NCBI RefSeq assembly: GCF_014284365.1
Contig: NZ_JACOGG010000011.1
Span: 62,001 to 126,000, forward strand
Source: Cognatundibacterium rugosum
GTDB lineage: Bacteria > Pseudomonadota > Gammaproteobacteria > Burkholderiales > Burkholderiaceae_D
Direction of reading: 5' to 3'
Length of the DNA stretch: 64,000 nucleotides
Shown here: positions 1 through 9,023 of the stretch, piece after piece
Numbering within the stretch: position 1 is the first letter of the stretch
Layout of the letters: each line of letters begins with the position of its first letter
Program-made: the position numbers and the translations under genes
The notes under the pieces: model-generated
The model's database searches: none
What the model saw: the letters and a program-made list of their open reading frames with translations, nothing else
Told to the model about the DNA's origin: nothing

Positions 1-955
1 TTCCTGGGATGTGCATGGTGATCAGTTACTGATCAATTTTGGCAGCCTCAATGGCGATGGTCAGATTTATCGTTTGTCGCTGAAACAGGCGGATAACACC
101 GATGTGAGTAAGGCTGAGCAACTGACATTTGCAAATCGTGAGCTGATGCAGGATGTGCGTCTTGGCAGTTATGAGCAATTCAGTTTTACCGGTGCGAATG
201 GCGATCAGGTTTATGGCTACGTGATGAAACCATGGAATGCACAGCCAGGCGTCAAGTATCCGGTTGCTTTCCTGGTGCATGGCGGTCCGCAAGGCAGCTT
301 TGGCAATAAATGGGGCTATCGCTGGAACCCACAGATATATGCTGGTGCCGGGTATGCGTCGGTATTCATCGATTTCCACGGCTCTACCGGTTATGGTCAG
401 AAATTCACTGATTCCATCAGTGGTGACTGGGGTGGCAAACCGCTGGAGGATTTGAAAAAAGGGCTGGCTGCCGCAGCAAACAAATATCCGTGGCTGGATA
501 CCAACCGCGCTTGTGCGTTGGGTGCATCGTACGGTGGATATATGATGAACTGGATCGCCGGTAACTGGTCAGATGGCTTCCGTTGCATCGTCAATCACGA
601 CGGCGTATTCGATACCCGTGGCATGGCCTATGCGACCGATGAAATCTGGTTCACAGAATGGGAAAACGGCGGTGCTTACTATGATGTGCCGGAAAAGCAT
701 GAGCAGTTTAACCCGGCACGTTTTGTGAAAAACTGGAAGACACCGATGCTGGTGGTACAGGGCGAACTGGATTTCCGTATTCCGACCGAGCAGGCTTTGG
801 GCAGCTTCACCGCCTTACAGCGCCGTGGCATAGAGAGTAAATTGCTGATTTATCCGGATGAAAATCATTGGGTCACTAAACCGGCTAACTCCGTGTTGTG
901 GCATCACACCGTCTTAGACTGGTTGGGCCAGCATATCGGACCAGCCAAAAAGTAA
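1..955 (+). CDS. S9 family (prolyl oligopeptidase-type) peptidase, C-terminal part
   Basis: The reading frame is open to the left edge, so the gene begins outside the window and only the last ~317 codons are seen. This part is the alpha/beta-hydrolase catalytic domain of S9 serine peptidases, which cleave short peptides. The nucleophile elbow G-A-S-Y-G-G, the acid in GELDFRIP and the histidine in DENHWV follow in the expected order. An HGGPQG oxyanion-hole segment precedes them. The overall pattern is closest to the acylaminoacyl-peptidase/dipeptidyl-peptidase branch of the family. A signal peptide and beta-propeller would lie upstream and cannot be checked. The gene is convergent with nrdJ and shares a terminator with it. 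The GTG at position 11 is internal, not a start. Confidence 0.9.
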   Translation, partial: SWDVHGDQLLINFGSLNGDGQIYRLSLKQADNTDVSKAEQLTFANRELMQDVRLGSYEQFSFTGANGDQVYGYVMKPWNAQPGVKYPVAFLVHGGPQGSFGNKWGYRWNPQIYAGAGYASVFIDFHGSTGYGQKFTDSISGDWGGKPLEDLKKGLAAAANKYPWLDTNRACALGASYGGYMMNWIAGNWSDGFRCIVNHDGVFDTRGMAYATDEIWFTEWENGGAYYDVPEKHEQFNPARFVKNWKTPMLVVQGELDFRIPTEQALGSFTALQRRGIESKLLIYPDENHWVTKPANSVLWHHTVLDWLGQHIGPAKK

Positions 956-1002
956 GCGCTTTACTTACGCATGGTATGACTGCAGTTTGAATGCAGACAA
1001 AT

Positions 1003-1036
1003 AAAAAACGGACACTGCCAAGTGTCCGTTTTTTTT
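1003..1036. terminator. bidirectional rho-independent terminator
   Basis: A perfect 14-bp inverted repeat (arms 1003-1016 and 1021-1034) with a GCCA loop is flanked by an A run on the left and a T run on the right. It can therefore end transcription from both the S9 peptidase gene (plus) and nrdJ (minus), which converge here. Confidence 0.9.
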
Positions 1037-1076
1037 ACCAGCGCAGTCTCAGACTGCATAAACAGTTAAGCCGAGA

Positions 1077-3566
1077 TTAGCCACAGGCGCCGACATAGCC
1101 ACAAGAAACACAGCGGCTGCAGCCATCGATTTTTTGCAAAGCATGCGCGCCGCATTCCGGGCATTTTTTTCCGGTCGGAATATAGCTGATCGGCGCGGTT
1201 TCAGCCTCGTAGGCCAGATCATCCAGACCGTATTGCTGCAGACGCGCTTTGAATTTTTCTGCCAGCACGTGGACTGGAATCTGATTGCCTGAGGCATCTA
1301 GATAGCCGCGCTTCATCAATATCCTTTGCAAAGAGTAGCCGATCGCGGCTACTTCAGATTCATGGAACAGCGGCGCCTGACTGCCATCATCCTTGGTGAG
1401 CATGCCGCAGCGCACCGTGCCTTTATCCCATACGACTTCACGCATATCAGCCAGCGCTTTGGCAATGGAGCCACCGGAGCGGGCAGCCATCGATAACAGA
1501 CGCATACTGGCGGAGATCCATTGCTGACCATCGTTTTTCTGACCGGCTGGCATAAAGAATTCAAACGGACGTTCTATCGTCACCAGTTCGCCACCGACCA
1601 TGCCTTGTACATGAATAAAGCTCACGGTCAGATAGACCGTTTTCTTACCCTCATACGTCATGTACTGTACTTTGGACGTTACTGATTCCAGGTCGCCAAA
1701 TGGACGGCCCTCGAACTGCTTACGCAATAAGTCTTCGTCTGCGACCAATTTCACTTCTGGTTTAACTTCGGGTGTGCCGACCGACAACACGCTGCCGAGT
1801 ATGTTGTTTGGCCGGTAGGTCGCGAGTCCTTTTAAACCTGCTTTCCAGGCATCCATGTACAGATTCTGGAAGTCAGCATAGGGGTAATCGGCCGGTACAT
1901 TGACGGTTTTAGAAATCGCAGAATCGATGTAGGGTTGCACTACCTGCAGCATCTTCATGTGGTCGCTGGCAGACATATTGAGCGCAGTCACAAACTGAGG
2001 TGGTAACTTGCTGTCGTCCGTTACATCATTACCCATCGCGCGATACAGACGCCATGCATGGTCGGCCACTTCATAGACCCGTGGATCGCCGCTGGCCATG
2101 CGTTTCTTGCGGTTATAGACCCAGGAGAAAGCGGGTTCTATACCATTCGATGCATTGTCTGCGAAAGCCAGTGTGATGGTGCCGGTCGGTGCGATGGATA
2201 GCAGATGGGAATTGCGTAAGCCATGCTTTTTAATCGCCTTGCGTACCGCTTCAGGCAGGCGTTGCGCAAATTTCCCAGCCAGATAGTGCTTGGCATCGAA
2301 CAAGGGGAATGCGCCTTTTTCCTTGGCCAGTTCAGCTGAAGCCAGATAGGCGGTATCGCGCATGGTTTCTGATACCTGACGTGCAAATTCACGACCCTGT
2401 TCCGAGTCATAGCGTATGCCTAACATCACCAGTGTGCTGCCTATGCCGAGGAAGCCCAGACCAACTCGGCGTTTGGACATGGCTTCTGCCTGTTGCTGTG
2501 CTAATGGCCAGGCAGTCGCATTGAGTACGTTATCGAGCATACGGGTCGCAACACTCACAACGGACTGGAAAGCTTCAAAGTCAAAGCTGGATTCAGTGCT
2601 GAACGGCTGACGTACAAAACGGGTCAGATTGACCGAGCCCAGGCAGCAGCAGCCGTAATCCGGTAAAGGCTGTTCCGCACACGGATTGGTGGCTTCAATT
2701 TTTTCGCAGTAGTACAGATTGTTTTCCGCATTCATGCGTGACAGGAACAGAATGCCCGGCTCAGCATGATCATAGGTCGATTGCATCACGATATCCCACA
2801 GTTCACGGGCGCGTACCGTTTCGTAGACCCACAAGCCATCTGCACGCTGATAGGCCCCCGCTGCTTTGCGATCTTCACTGGGTTCCGCTTTGTGTACCAG
2901 GCAGAAGTCAGTATCCTGTTCGACCGCCTGCATGAATTCATCGGTGACGCCGATAGAGATATTGAAGTTGGTCAGTCCGCCCTGATCTTTCGAGCGGATA
3001 AATTCCAGAATATCGGGATGATCGCCGCGCAGTACACCCATTTGCGCACCGCGCCGCGCGCCTGCGGATTCAACGGTGGAGCAGGAGGCATTGAACACCT
3101 GCATGAAAGAGACCGGACCAGACGCGCGCGAGCGGGTACCGCGTACCAGCGCATCTTTAGGACGGATGCTGGAAAAATCATAACCGACACCGCCGCCACG
3201 TCGCATGGTTTCAGCCGCATCGGCCAGGGCTGCGTAGATGCCCGGCTTACCATCGGTAGGATTCGAAACGGAATCACCAACCGGCTGTACGAAGCAATTG
3301 ATCAAGGTCGCATGCAGATCCATGCCTGCTGCAGAGTTGATTCGTCCGGCAGGCACAAAGCCATTTTTCTGTGCCCATAAAAACTGCTCTTCGTAATAGG
3401 CGCGGCTATCTGCTTGTTCTACGCTGGCCAGTGCCTTGGCCACGCGCGCCTGTACGTCGTGTATGCTGGCTTCGTCGCCTTTGGCATATTTCTCAAGTAA
3501 GACATCGAGCGAGATTTCTTGCGGTGCCATGGCTGTGAATCCGAGTATGTTGTCGTTAGCGTTCAT
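1077..3566 (-). CDS. nrdJ: adenosylcobalamin-dependent (class II) ribonucleotide reductase
   Basis: This 829-residue enzyme reduces ribonucleotides to deoxyribonucleotides using a radical from adenosylcobalamin. It needs no oxygen, unlike class Ia, and no glycyl radical, unlike class III. The fold is the ten-stranded RNR barrel. Visible marks are [12 protein letters not shown], the cysteine-rich stretch [16 protein letters not shown] with the N-x-C-x-E active-site motif, and the later SIAPTGTI segment. The last ~30 residues form a CxxC...CxxC zinc-ribbon-like tail ([13 protein letters not shown]) found in long NrdJ proteins, probably for redox shuttling of the active-site cysteines. Start at 3566 gives the usual N-terminus. 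No nrdR or thioredoxin gene is adjacent. No cobalamin riboswitch could be recognised upstream. Confidence 0.93.
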   Translation of the reverse strand: MNANDNILGFTAMAPQEISLDVLLEKYAKGDEASIHDVQARVAKALASVEQADSRAYYEEQFLWAQKNGFVPAGRINSAAGMDLHATLINCFVQPVGDSVSNPTDGKPGIYAALADAAETMRRGGGVGYDFSSIRPKDALVRGTRSRASGPVSFMQVFNASCSTVESAGARRGAQMGVLRGDHPDILEFIRSKDQGGLTNFNISIGVTDEFMQAVEQDTDFCLVHKAEPSEDRKAAGAYQRADGLWVYETVRARELWDIVMQSTYDHAEPGILFLSRMNAENNLYYCEKIEATNPCAEQPLPDYGCCCLGSVNLTRFVRQPFSTESSFDFEAFQSVVSVATRMLDNVLNATAWPLAQQQAEAMSKRRVGLGFLGIGSTLVMLGIRYDSEQGREFARQVSETMRDTAYLASAELAKEKGAFPLFDAKHYLAGKFAQRLPEAVRKAIKKHGLRNSHLLSIAPTGTITLAFADNASNGIEPAFSWVYNRKKRMASGDPRVYEVADHAWRLYRAMGNDVTDDSKLPPQFVTALNMSASDHMKMLQVVQPYIDSAISKTVNVPADYPYADFQNLYMDAWKAGLKGLATYRPNNILGSVLSVGTPEVKPEVKLVADEDLLRKQFEGRPFGDLESVTSKVQYMTYEGKKTVYLTVSFIHVQGMVGGELVTIERPFEFFMPAGQKNDGQQWISASMRLLSMAARSGGSIAKALADMREVVWDKGTVRCGMLTKDDGSQAPLFHESEVAAIGYSLQRILMKRGYLDASGNQIPVHVLAEKFKARLQQYGLDDLAYEAETAPISYIPTGKKCPECGAHALQKIDGCSRCVSCGYVGACG

Positions 3567-4017
3567 GTCAATAGTTTATTTATCTTCAGATTGAAGCGTG
3601 AGGCAACAGGACGAAGGCAGTCAGCAGACTGTGTCATTCGAATCCTGACTTATCGGAATGATATTGCCTCATTGCGCTGGATAAGGAGCTGCTTACGTGC
3701 AGCGTTTCCGCTTGCCACCGCATCAGCGCAAATCTGCTATCCCACACTATAGCGCCAGTGACGCAATTTTGCGCGGCTGTGTTTTACTCAAAAACCGTGA
3801 CTGAGCGTGTAGCTTGCTTTGTCAGGCCGGTTTTTGGGGGATATGCCTGTTACGCAGCACCCATAACAGGTACCAGTATAAACAGCAGGAGTACATATGG
3901 CTTGAGGGCGCACAAGCCGTATGGATGTCTTTGTTTTTACTTAGAGCTTGCAGCGGTAAATGGAGGCTGGACTCCGTTTCGCAGCGCTACGTCGTCGCAA
4001 AGCTGATCCAGGCAGCT
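3567..4017. other. 451-bp intergenic region, nrdJ leader side, with two inverted repeats
   Basis: No gene is supported here; the short ORFs on either strand lack ribosome sites and family resemblance. The region holds the 5' leader of nrdJ (minus) and the 3' flank of waaA. Two inverted repeats stand out: CCTGTTA-N12-TAACAGG (3846-3870), and a 10-bp stem with one G.U pair and an 8-nt loop (3895-3904 with 3913-3922). An ACACTATA half-site near 3743-3750 resembles half of an NrdR box, but the second half is poor. I looked for the conserved B12-box of a cobalamin riboswitch and did not find it. Confidence 0.5.
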
Positions 4018-5301
4018 TTAGGTCTGTTTCAGCCAGGGTTGCAGCAGTTGCAGCGTGCGTGCCGTTGCCCCCTGGTGTTGCAGGAAAAAGGCATGTGCTT
4101 GCTGAGCCATCTGCTGGCGTTTGAGTGGATTGCCGAGTAGGGCGAGGGCGAGACTCAACATGCTGCGGGCACCGTCGGCACGCAATGCGGCTTCGGCGGC
4201 GATAGCCTGGTCGGTAATTTCTGAGAAATTGAAGGTATGGCTGCCGGTTAAAACGGGCTTACCCATGGCACAGGCTTCGATCAGGTTATGACCCCCTAAA
4301 GGAACCAGACTGCCGCCGACAAAGGCGACATCGCAGGCCGCATAATACATATACATTTCACCCATACTGTCACCCAGCAAAACCTGTATATCCGACGGGA
4401 TTTGCGGCATCGACTGTTCGAGCGAAGAGCGCCGCAGATAGCGTACTCCGCGCTGCTCCAGCAATTGGGCGACCTGGTCGAAACGCTGTGGGTGACGCGG
4501 TGTGATGATCAGTAATGGTTTTTCCTGCAACAGCGGGAACTGTTCCTGAAACGCTTCCAGTATCAATTCTTCTTCACCATCGCGGGTGCTGGCACACAGG
4601 ATGACCTGGCGTGCTCCAAATTGTTCACGCAGCGCTTGGCCCCGAGCCTCCATATCCGCCGGTGGCGTAACATCAAACTTCATATTTCCGGTGACGACAG
4701 ACTGGTGTATGCCGAGTTGCATCAGACGGTCAGCATCCGGTGTGGATTGCGCTGCGACGGCATTGATTGCATGTGCCGCAGGCAGTATCAGTGCTTGCAT
4801 ACGCAGGGCTTTACGTAGTGATTTTTCTGATAAGCGCGCATTCACCAGCGCGACCGGAATTTCAGTCAGCCGGCATTGTGCGATCAGGTTAGGCCAGACT
4901 TCGGTCTCCATCAGAATGCAGATTTCTGGCCTGAAATGACGCAGAAAACGCGCCATCATCCAGTTGATATCGTAGGGCAGGAAGGATTGTTGCAGGCGAG
5001 CACCAACATCAGCGAATAACTGAGCGCCGGTTTCGCGACCGGTAGCCGTCATGTGGGTCAATAAGATACGGTGCTGTGGATACTGTAGCAGCAGCGCACG
5101 TATCAAGGGTTCCGCCGCCCTGGTTTCGCCTGCAGACACTGCATGCACCCAGATCAGGCGGACTGCGGTGAAGCGCGGATAGAACCCCAGACGTTCCGGG
5201 ATATGCCTGCGATAGCCAGGCTCCTGACGCCCGCGCCACCACAACCGCAGAAGCGCAAAGGGCAGAGACAATCCCCAGATCAAAGAATAAAAAAGACGCA
5301 T
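4018..5301 (-). CDS. waaA: 3-deoxy-D-manno-octulosonic acid (Kdo) transferase
   Basis: WaaA (KdtA) transfers Kdo from CMP-Kdo to lipid A precursor at the inner face of the cytoplasmic membrane, the first step of LPS core assembly. The 427 residues match the family length. The N-terminus MRLFYSLIWGLSLPFALLRL is the usual single membrane anchor. It is followed by the conserved segment HAVSAGETRAAEPL, whose Glu is the likely catalytic base, and the ETEVWPNLI motif. The C-terminal half carries the nucleotide-sugar region around GGSLVPLGGHNLIEACAMGKP, typical of GT-B family GT30. It is the last gene of the minus-strand envelope block and is separated by 232 bp from the GT2 gene, a gap with its own repeat array that may hold a promoter. 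Confidence 0.95.
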   Translation of the reverse strand: MRLFYSLIWGLSLPFALLRLWWRGRQEPGYRRHIPERLGFYPRFTAVRLIWVHAVSAGETRAAEPLIRALLLQYPQHRILLTHMTATGRETGAQLFADVGARLQQSFLPYDINWMMARFLRHFRPEICILMETEVWPNLIAQCRLTEIPVALVNARLSEKSLRKALRMQALILPAAHAINAVAAQSTPDADRLMQLGIHQSVVTGNMKFDVTPPADMEARGQALREQFGARQVILCASTRDGEEELILEAFQEQFPLLQEKPLLIITPRHPQRFDQVAQLLEQRGVRYLRRSSLEQSMPQIPSDIQVLLGDSMGEMYMYYAACDVAFVGGSLVPLGGHNLIEACAMGKPVLTGSHTFNFSEITDQAIAAEAALRADGARSMLSLALALLGNPLKRQQMAQQAHAFFLQHQGATARTLQLLQPWLKQT

Positions 5302-5359
5302 TCTGTTAGTTTTTCCTGATATTCAACTGCACGATACCACTGGATTTGTCCTTTGTACT

Positions 5360-5390
5360 TATCGCATTTATTGCACATATTGCATATGTG
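5360..5390. repeat. three tandem 9-bp repeats overlapping a palindrome upstream of waaA
   Basis: The heptamer TATYGCA occurs at 5360-5366, 5369-5375 and 5378-5384, a strict 9-bp period. The last unit lies inside the perfect palindrome CACATAT-TGC-ATATGTG (5374-5390). It sits about 60-90 bp before the waaA start on the minus strand, where an operator or promoter element would be expected. Confidence 0.6.
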
Positions 5391-5530
5391 GTACGAAATT
5401 ACATGGCAACATTGCAATGTTTCGGGTATGGCGTTGAGCCTGAATCCTATCAGCAAAGCCGCTGGCTTTGCCATTTTGGCAGGCAGAAGCGGGCGATGCC
5501 AACATTTAAAAGAAGCAGGACTATACCCTA

Positions 5531-5550
5531 AGTTCAGCCGCGGCTAAACT
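5531..5550. repeat. 20-bp inverted repeat over a stop codon
   Basis: AGTTcAGCC-GC-GGCTaAACT forms an imperfect 20-bp palindrome covering the stop codon of the GT2 gene at 5534. There is no T run after it on the minus strand, so a rho-independent terminator is not supported. It may be a 3'-end protecting hairpin. Confidence 0.4.
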
Positions 5551-6514
5551 TCTTATTCAGCAGCTGCCAGATATGAGTCAGAGAGGCGCGGCGCTGCGAT
5601 TGTATGCGCCGACGTTTTTCCCAGGCTTTGGGGATGCCGTTAAATGCATCGCGTTTGGCTCGCCAGATCACTTGCCCCTGTCCCTGACGGATAAAGTAAG
5701 CGATCGTGATCAGATTCAAAGCCAGATGCAGGGGCAGGCATAACCAGAATAGCAATCCCGGCATATTCTTGATAAAGGTCCAGACCAGGTTTCTGTGTCC
5801 ATAATAGACAGAAAAATCACTGCGTTTTCCTGTCAACGCCGAACCTACATGTTTCGCGACAGATGTGGGGACATACAAACAGCGATAACCTGCCAACTGA
5901 TAGCGAAATCCCAGGTCTATATCTTCGACGTAGCAAAAATAATCTTCATCGAATCCACCCAGTGCATCAAACACATCGCGTCGGTACAAACCGGCGGCGG
6001 CGCAGGTTGAAAAAATTTCTTTACTGACCAGATGCTCTTGCTGCAAAGCCTGGCCATGTGCCTCGCGCCACACCAGACCGCTCAGGTGATAGGCATCACC
6101 GGTTCCATCCAGCAGAGTGCCGCTGTTTGCATCCATCAAACGACTGCCAAAAATCGCAAATTCCGGATTTCGGACTGCCGCATCGAGCAAGCTTTCCAGC
6201 CATTCTGGCTCAGGGAAAGCATCCGGATTGAGTAAAGCAATCCAGCTACTGTCAGATGCTGCCTGGCGTACCGCCAGATTATTGCCTGCCGCGAAGCCCA
6301 GATTACTGCCTGCATGAATCACACGTATGTGCGGGAAGGCTTGTTCGACTGCCTGCCCCGAGCCATCACTACTGGCATTGTCGACCACGATAATCTCATG
6401 GGGATGCACAGTCTGTTGCTGCAGTTCTGCGATACAGCGTTGCAACAAGTCACCGCCATTCCAGTTGACGATGACCACGCTGACTTTAGGATAATTTTTT
6501 ATTGTGCTGGACAT
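5534..6514 (-). CDS. glycosyltransferase family 2 protein (rhamnosyltransferase-like)
   Basis: A 326-residue GT-A fold transferase that moves a sugar from a nucleotide donor to a polysaccharide acceptor at the cytoplasmic membrane. The N-terminus VSVVIVNWNGGDLLQRC, the VDNASSDGSG motif and LLNPDAFPEP (the DXD-like metal site) mark family 2. GGFDEDYFCYVEDIDLGFR is the ED-rich acceptor/base region typical of WbbL-like rhamnosyltransferases. A hydrophobic C-terminal segment (MPGLLFWLCLPLHLALNLITIAYF region) suggests membrane association, followed by a basic tail. It lies 36 bp downstream of waaC and before waaA, which suggests LPS core or O-unit work. The sugar it transfers cannot be read from sequence. 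Confidence 0.85.
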   Translation of the reverse strand: MSSTIKNYPKVSVVIVNWNGGDLLQRCIAELQQQTVHPHEIIVVDNASSDGSGQAVEQAFPHIRVIHAGSNLGFAAGNNLAVRQAASDSSWIALLNPDAFPEPEWLESLLDAAVRNPEFAIFGSRLMDANSGTLLDGTGDAYHLSGLVWREAHGQALQQEHLVSKEIFSTCAAAGLYRRDVFDALGGFDEDYFCYVEDIDLGFRYQLAGYRCLYVPTSVAKHVGSALTGKRSDFSVYYGHRNLVWTFIKNMPGLLFWLCLPLHLALNLITIAYFIRQGQGQVIWRAKRDAFNGIPKAWEKRRRIQSQRRASLTHIWQLLNKKFSRG

Positions 6515-6550
6515 AGAGGAGTCTGTTTTGGTCTGAGTCAGAATTGCTGA

Positions 6551-7528
6551 TCACTGTATTTGTAATTGCTGTAAGGCTTGAATTACTGCATCTACTGTGG
6601 GTGGTGCTCCGTCATCTCCAAGATTGATAAGTCGATCCGACCAGTTACCTTCCGTTTTCCATTTAGGCGAAGCGCAGTAGAGTTCTATTGTCGGCGTTTC
6701 ATAGGCCGCTGCAATATGGGTCAGGCCGGTATCGACACCAATTGCGAGTGTGGCGGAATAAGCGAGCAGGGTTGCTTCCTGCATAGACAGCGCAGGGAGT
6801 ACGGCGGCATTTGGCATCACCGCGGCCATGGCTTCTGCTTCGGCTTTTTCTTCTGCATTCCCCCAGGGGAGCAGCACGGGTAATGCCAGTGTCTGCAAGT
6901 AGTTCGCTACTGCAATCCAGTTGGTTCTGGCCCATTTTTTTGCAGCACCGGCGGTGCCATGGAAAAAAACCACAAAGGGATGTGGCGGCATCCATGCAGC
7001 CTCGCAAACAGGTGGCTGTAGGCCGAACACAGCCGGACGGTCTACTATATAGCCTGCTGCAGCTGCAGCCACCAGGCGGCCGCGTAATACCGCATGGGTA
7101 TAGGGATCAACGGCCACACTCTGGTCGTGGAAAATGCGGGATATGCCTTCATAGCCTGAACCGACAGTGCCGTTGGCAAGTCCAACTTTCTTACCGTTCT
7201 GGCTGTTTTTTGCCCAGCCCATCAGCAAACCGGTTTTGAGCAAACCTTGGGTATCGAGGATCAGATCATACTGTTCTTCACGCAAGGCGTTCAGAAACTG
7301 CCGGATTTCTGCGCGGTTTTGTGTAGAGAGCAGTTTCTTTCTCCAGCGCCGTAAAGCAAACGGGATGATGCGTCTTACTCCCGGGTGCAGACGCACCAGA
7401 TTCACATAGGCTTCTTCTACCACCCAATCTATGCTCGCATTCGGAAAATGCTGCAGTAAATCGCTGACGACCGGCATATTGTGCAGGACATCCCCGAGGG
7501 AGGAAACACGGATGATAAGGATTTTCAC
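6551..7528 (-). CDS. waaC: lipopolysaccharide heptosyltransferase I
   Basis: WaaC adds the first L-glycero-D-manno-heptose to Kdo2-lipid A, using ADP-heptose, at the cytoplasmic face of the inner membrane. The GT9 marks are VKILIIRVSSLGDVLHNMPV at the N-terminus, the DTQGLLKTGLL segment, the FFHGTAGAAKKW donor motif and IGVDTGLTHIAAA near the C-terminus. About 325 residues is normal. I chose the GTG at 7528, which puts Val at the family's usual first residue. The upstream ATG at 7585 lies inside a long hairpin and would add 19 unrelated residues. No strong Shine-Dalgarno is seen. It is followed by the GT2 gene. Confidence 0.9.
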   Translation of the reverse strand: MKILIIRVSSLGDVLHNMPVVSDLLQHFPNASIDWVVEEAYVNLVRLHPGVRRIIPFALRRWRKKLLSTQNRAEIRQFLNALREEQYDLILDTQGLLKTGLLMGWAKNSQNGKKVGLANGTVGSGYEGISRIFHDQSVAVDPYTHAVLRGRLVAAAAAGYIVDRPAVFGLQPPVCEAAWMPPHPFVVFFHGTAGAAKKWARTNWIAVANYLQTLALPVLLPWGNAEEKAEAEAMAAVMPNAAVLPALSMQEATLLAYSATLAIGVDTGLTHIAAAYETPTIELYCASPKWKTEGNWSDRLINLGDDGAPPTVDAVIQALQQLQIQ

Positions 7529-7570
7529 TGAATACGAAAGAAAAGTTCTGTGACTAAAAAAGTGAGTGTC

Positions 7571-7612
7571 GGGACCAGCATGCATCCCAAGCTCAGGATG
7601 TATGCTGGTCCC
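7571..7612 (-). terminator. long hairpin downstream of the phosphomannomutase gene
   Basis: Arms 7571-7587 and 7596-7612 form a 17-bp stem (one G.T position) with an 8-nt loop. On the minus strand a T run (CACTTTTTT) begins about 10 nt past the stem. It sits just after the mutase stop at 7630 and before waaC, so it probably separates the sugar-nucleotide operon from the core genes, at least in part. Confidence 0.7.
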
Positions 7613-7629
7613 TTTGTATTGTCAGATAT

Positions 7630-9006
7630 TCAGAATGGCAACTGTGCGTCAGGTTTGACGGCTAATACGGCTGCTTTGATCGCAGCCTGTATACGTTGCA
7701 GCGCTGCCGGATTTTCCGCTTCAAAGCGCATCACGATCACAGGGGTGGTGTTGGACGAGCGTGCCAGACCAAATCCATCCGGATATTCGACACGCAGACC
7801 GTCGATGGTGATGACTTCATCTGCGCCTGGGAAATCGGCATTCGCCTGCATGGCAGCGATGATGCTGAAATTCTCGCCTTCATTGAGCTTCAACTGGAGT
7901 TCCGGTGTCGATGGTGATTGCGGCAAATTATTCAGAGTAGCTGTCATATCTGTCACGCGGCTGATGATTTCCAGCAGACGCGCACCGGCGTACAAGCCAT
8001 CGTCAAAGCCATACCAGCGGTCTTTGAAGAAAATGTGACCACTCATTTCGCCACCCAGCGGCGAACCGGTTTCGCGTAATTTTGCCTTCACCAGAGAGTG
8101 ACCGGTTTTCCACATCAGCGGTACGCCACCACGTGCTTTCACCCAAGCCGAAATATGGCGGGTACATTTCACGTCATACAGGATTTGGGCGCCAGGGTTA
8201 CGTGTCAGCACATCTTCGGCAAACAGCATGAGCTGGCGATCAGGATAAATAATCTGACCATCTTTAGTCACAACACCCAAGCGGTCGCCGTCGCCGTCAA
8301 AGGCCAGGCCGATTTCTGCATCTGTCGTTTGCAGGCAGTGGATCAGGTCTTGCAAATTTTCCGGATGGGCCGGATCAGGATGGTGATTCGGGAAAGTGCC
8401 ATCCACGTCGCAGAACAGTTCGATGACTTCACAACCCATGCCGCGATACAGATCTGCCGCAAACGCGCCGGCTACGCCATTACCGCAATCTACTGCAATC
8501 TTTAAAGGGCGGGTAAGCTTCACATCGCTCAGGATGCGTTCCAGGTAAGTTGCTTTGATGTCATGGGTGCGATATTGACCTTGTCCACTCACGAAATCCT
8601 TGTTCAGGATGCGCTGATACAAAGCCTGAATGGCGTCACCGTAAATGGCTTCGCCCGCCAGCACCATTTTGAACCCATTGTAATCAGGCGGGTTATGACT
8701 GCCAGTCACCATGATGCCGGAAGTCGCGCCCAGTACGTTCGTGCCAAAGTAGACCATAGGCGTCACCACCACGCCCAGGTCGATTACATCCACGCCTGTA
8801 GCTTGCAAGCCTTTGGCCAGTGCCGTGATCAGATCCGGCCCGGACAGACGGCCATCACGGCCTATCACCACGGTTTTTTCGCCTTTAGCGATGGCCGCAG
8901 AACCAAAGGACTGACCGATCAGATAAGCGACATCGGCATCCAGAGTTTTGCCAATGATGCCACGGATATCATAAGCCTTGAAGATACTAGCTGAAAGTAG
9001 GGACAT
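7630..9006 (-). CDS. manB: phosphomannomutase/phosphoglucomutase
   Basis: This 458-residue alpha-D-phosphohexomutase interconverts the 1- and 6-phosphates of mannose and glucose, feeding GDP-mannose and dTDP/UDP-glucose synthesis. The four family signatures are in order: TGSHNP (phosphoserine catalytic loop, near residue 105), DGDGDRLG (Mg site), GEMSGH (sugar specificity loop) and a C-terminal phosphate-binding segment around RSSNTTP. It is closest in layout to AlgC-type bifunctional enzymes, and the symbol algC would be equally fitting. It lies 17 bp after the 4,6-dehydratase gene at the end of the rfb-type operon. Glucose-1-phosphate from this enzyme would feed RfbA directly. Confidence 0.92.
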   Translation of the reverse strand: MSLLSASIFKAYDIRGIIGKTLDADVAYLIGQSFGSAAIAKGEKTVVIGRDGRLSGPDLITALAKGLQATGVDVIDLGVVVTPMVYFGTNVLGATSGIMVTGSHNPPDYNGFKMVLAGEAIYGDAIQALYQRILNKDFVSGQGQYRTHDIKATYLERILSDVKLTRPLKIAVDCGNGVAGAFAADLYRGMGCEVIELFCDVDGTFPNHHPDPAHPENLQDLIHCLQTTDAEIGLAFDGDGDRLGVVTKDGQIIYPDRQLMLFAEDVLTRNPGAQILYDVKCTRHISAWVKARGGVPLMWKTGHSLVKAKLRETGSPLGGEMSGHIFFKDRWYGFDDGLYAGARLLEIISRVTDMTATLNNLPQSPSTPELQLKLNEGENFSIIAAMQANADFPGADEVITIDGLRVEYPDGFGLARSSNTTPVIVMRFEAENPAALQRIQAAIKAAVLAVKPDAQLPF

Positions 9007-9023
9007 GATGAAATACCTGTTGT

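Noticed and set aside
3567-3760. Cobalamin riboswitch upstream of nrdJ
   Set aside because: The conserved B12-box and core segments could not be found on the minus strand.
3758-4140. Short plus-strand frames in the waaA-nrdJ gap
   Set aside because: No ribosome sites, no domain resemblance, and one runs into waaA on the opposite strand.
7526-7585. ATG at 7585 as the waaC start
   Set aside because: It lies in one arm of a 17-bp hairpin and adds 19 residues not seen in heptosyltransferases; the GTG at 7528 fits the family.
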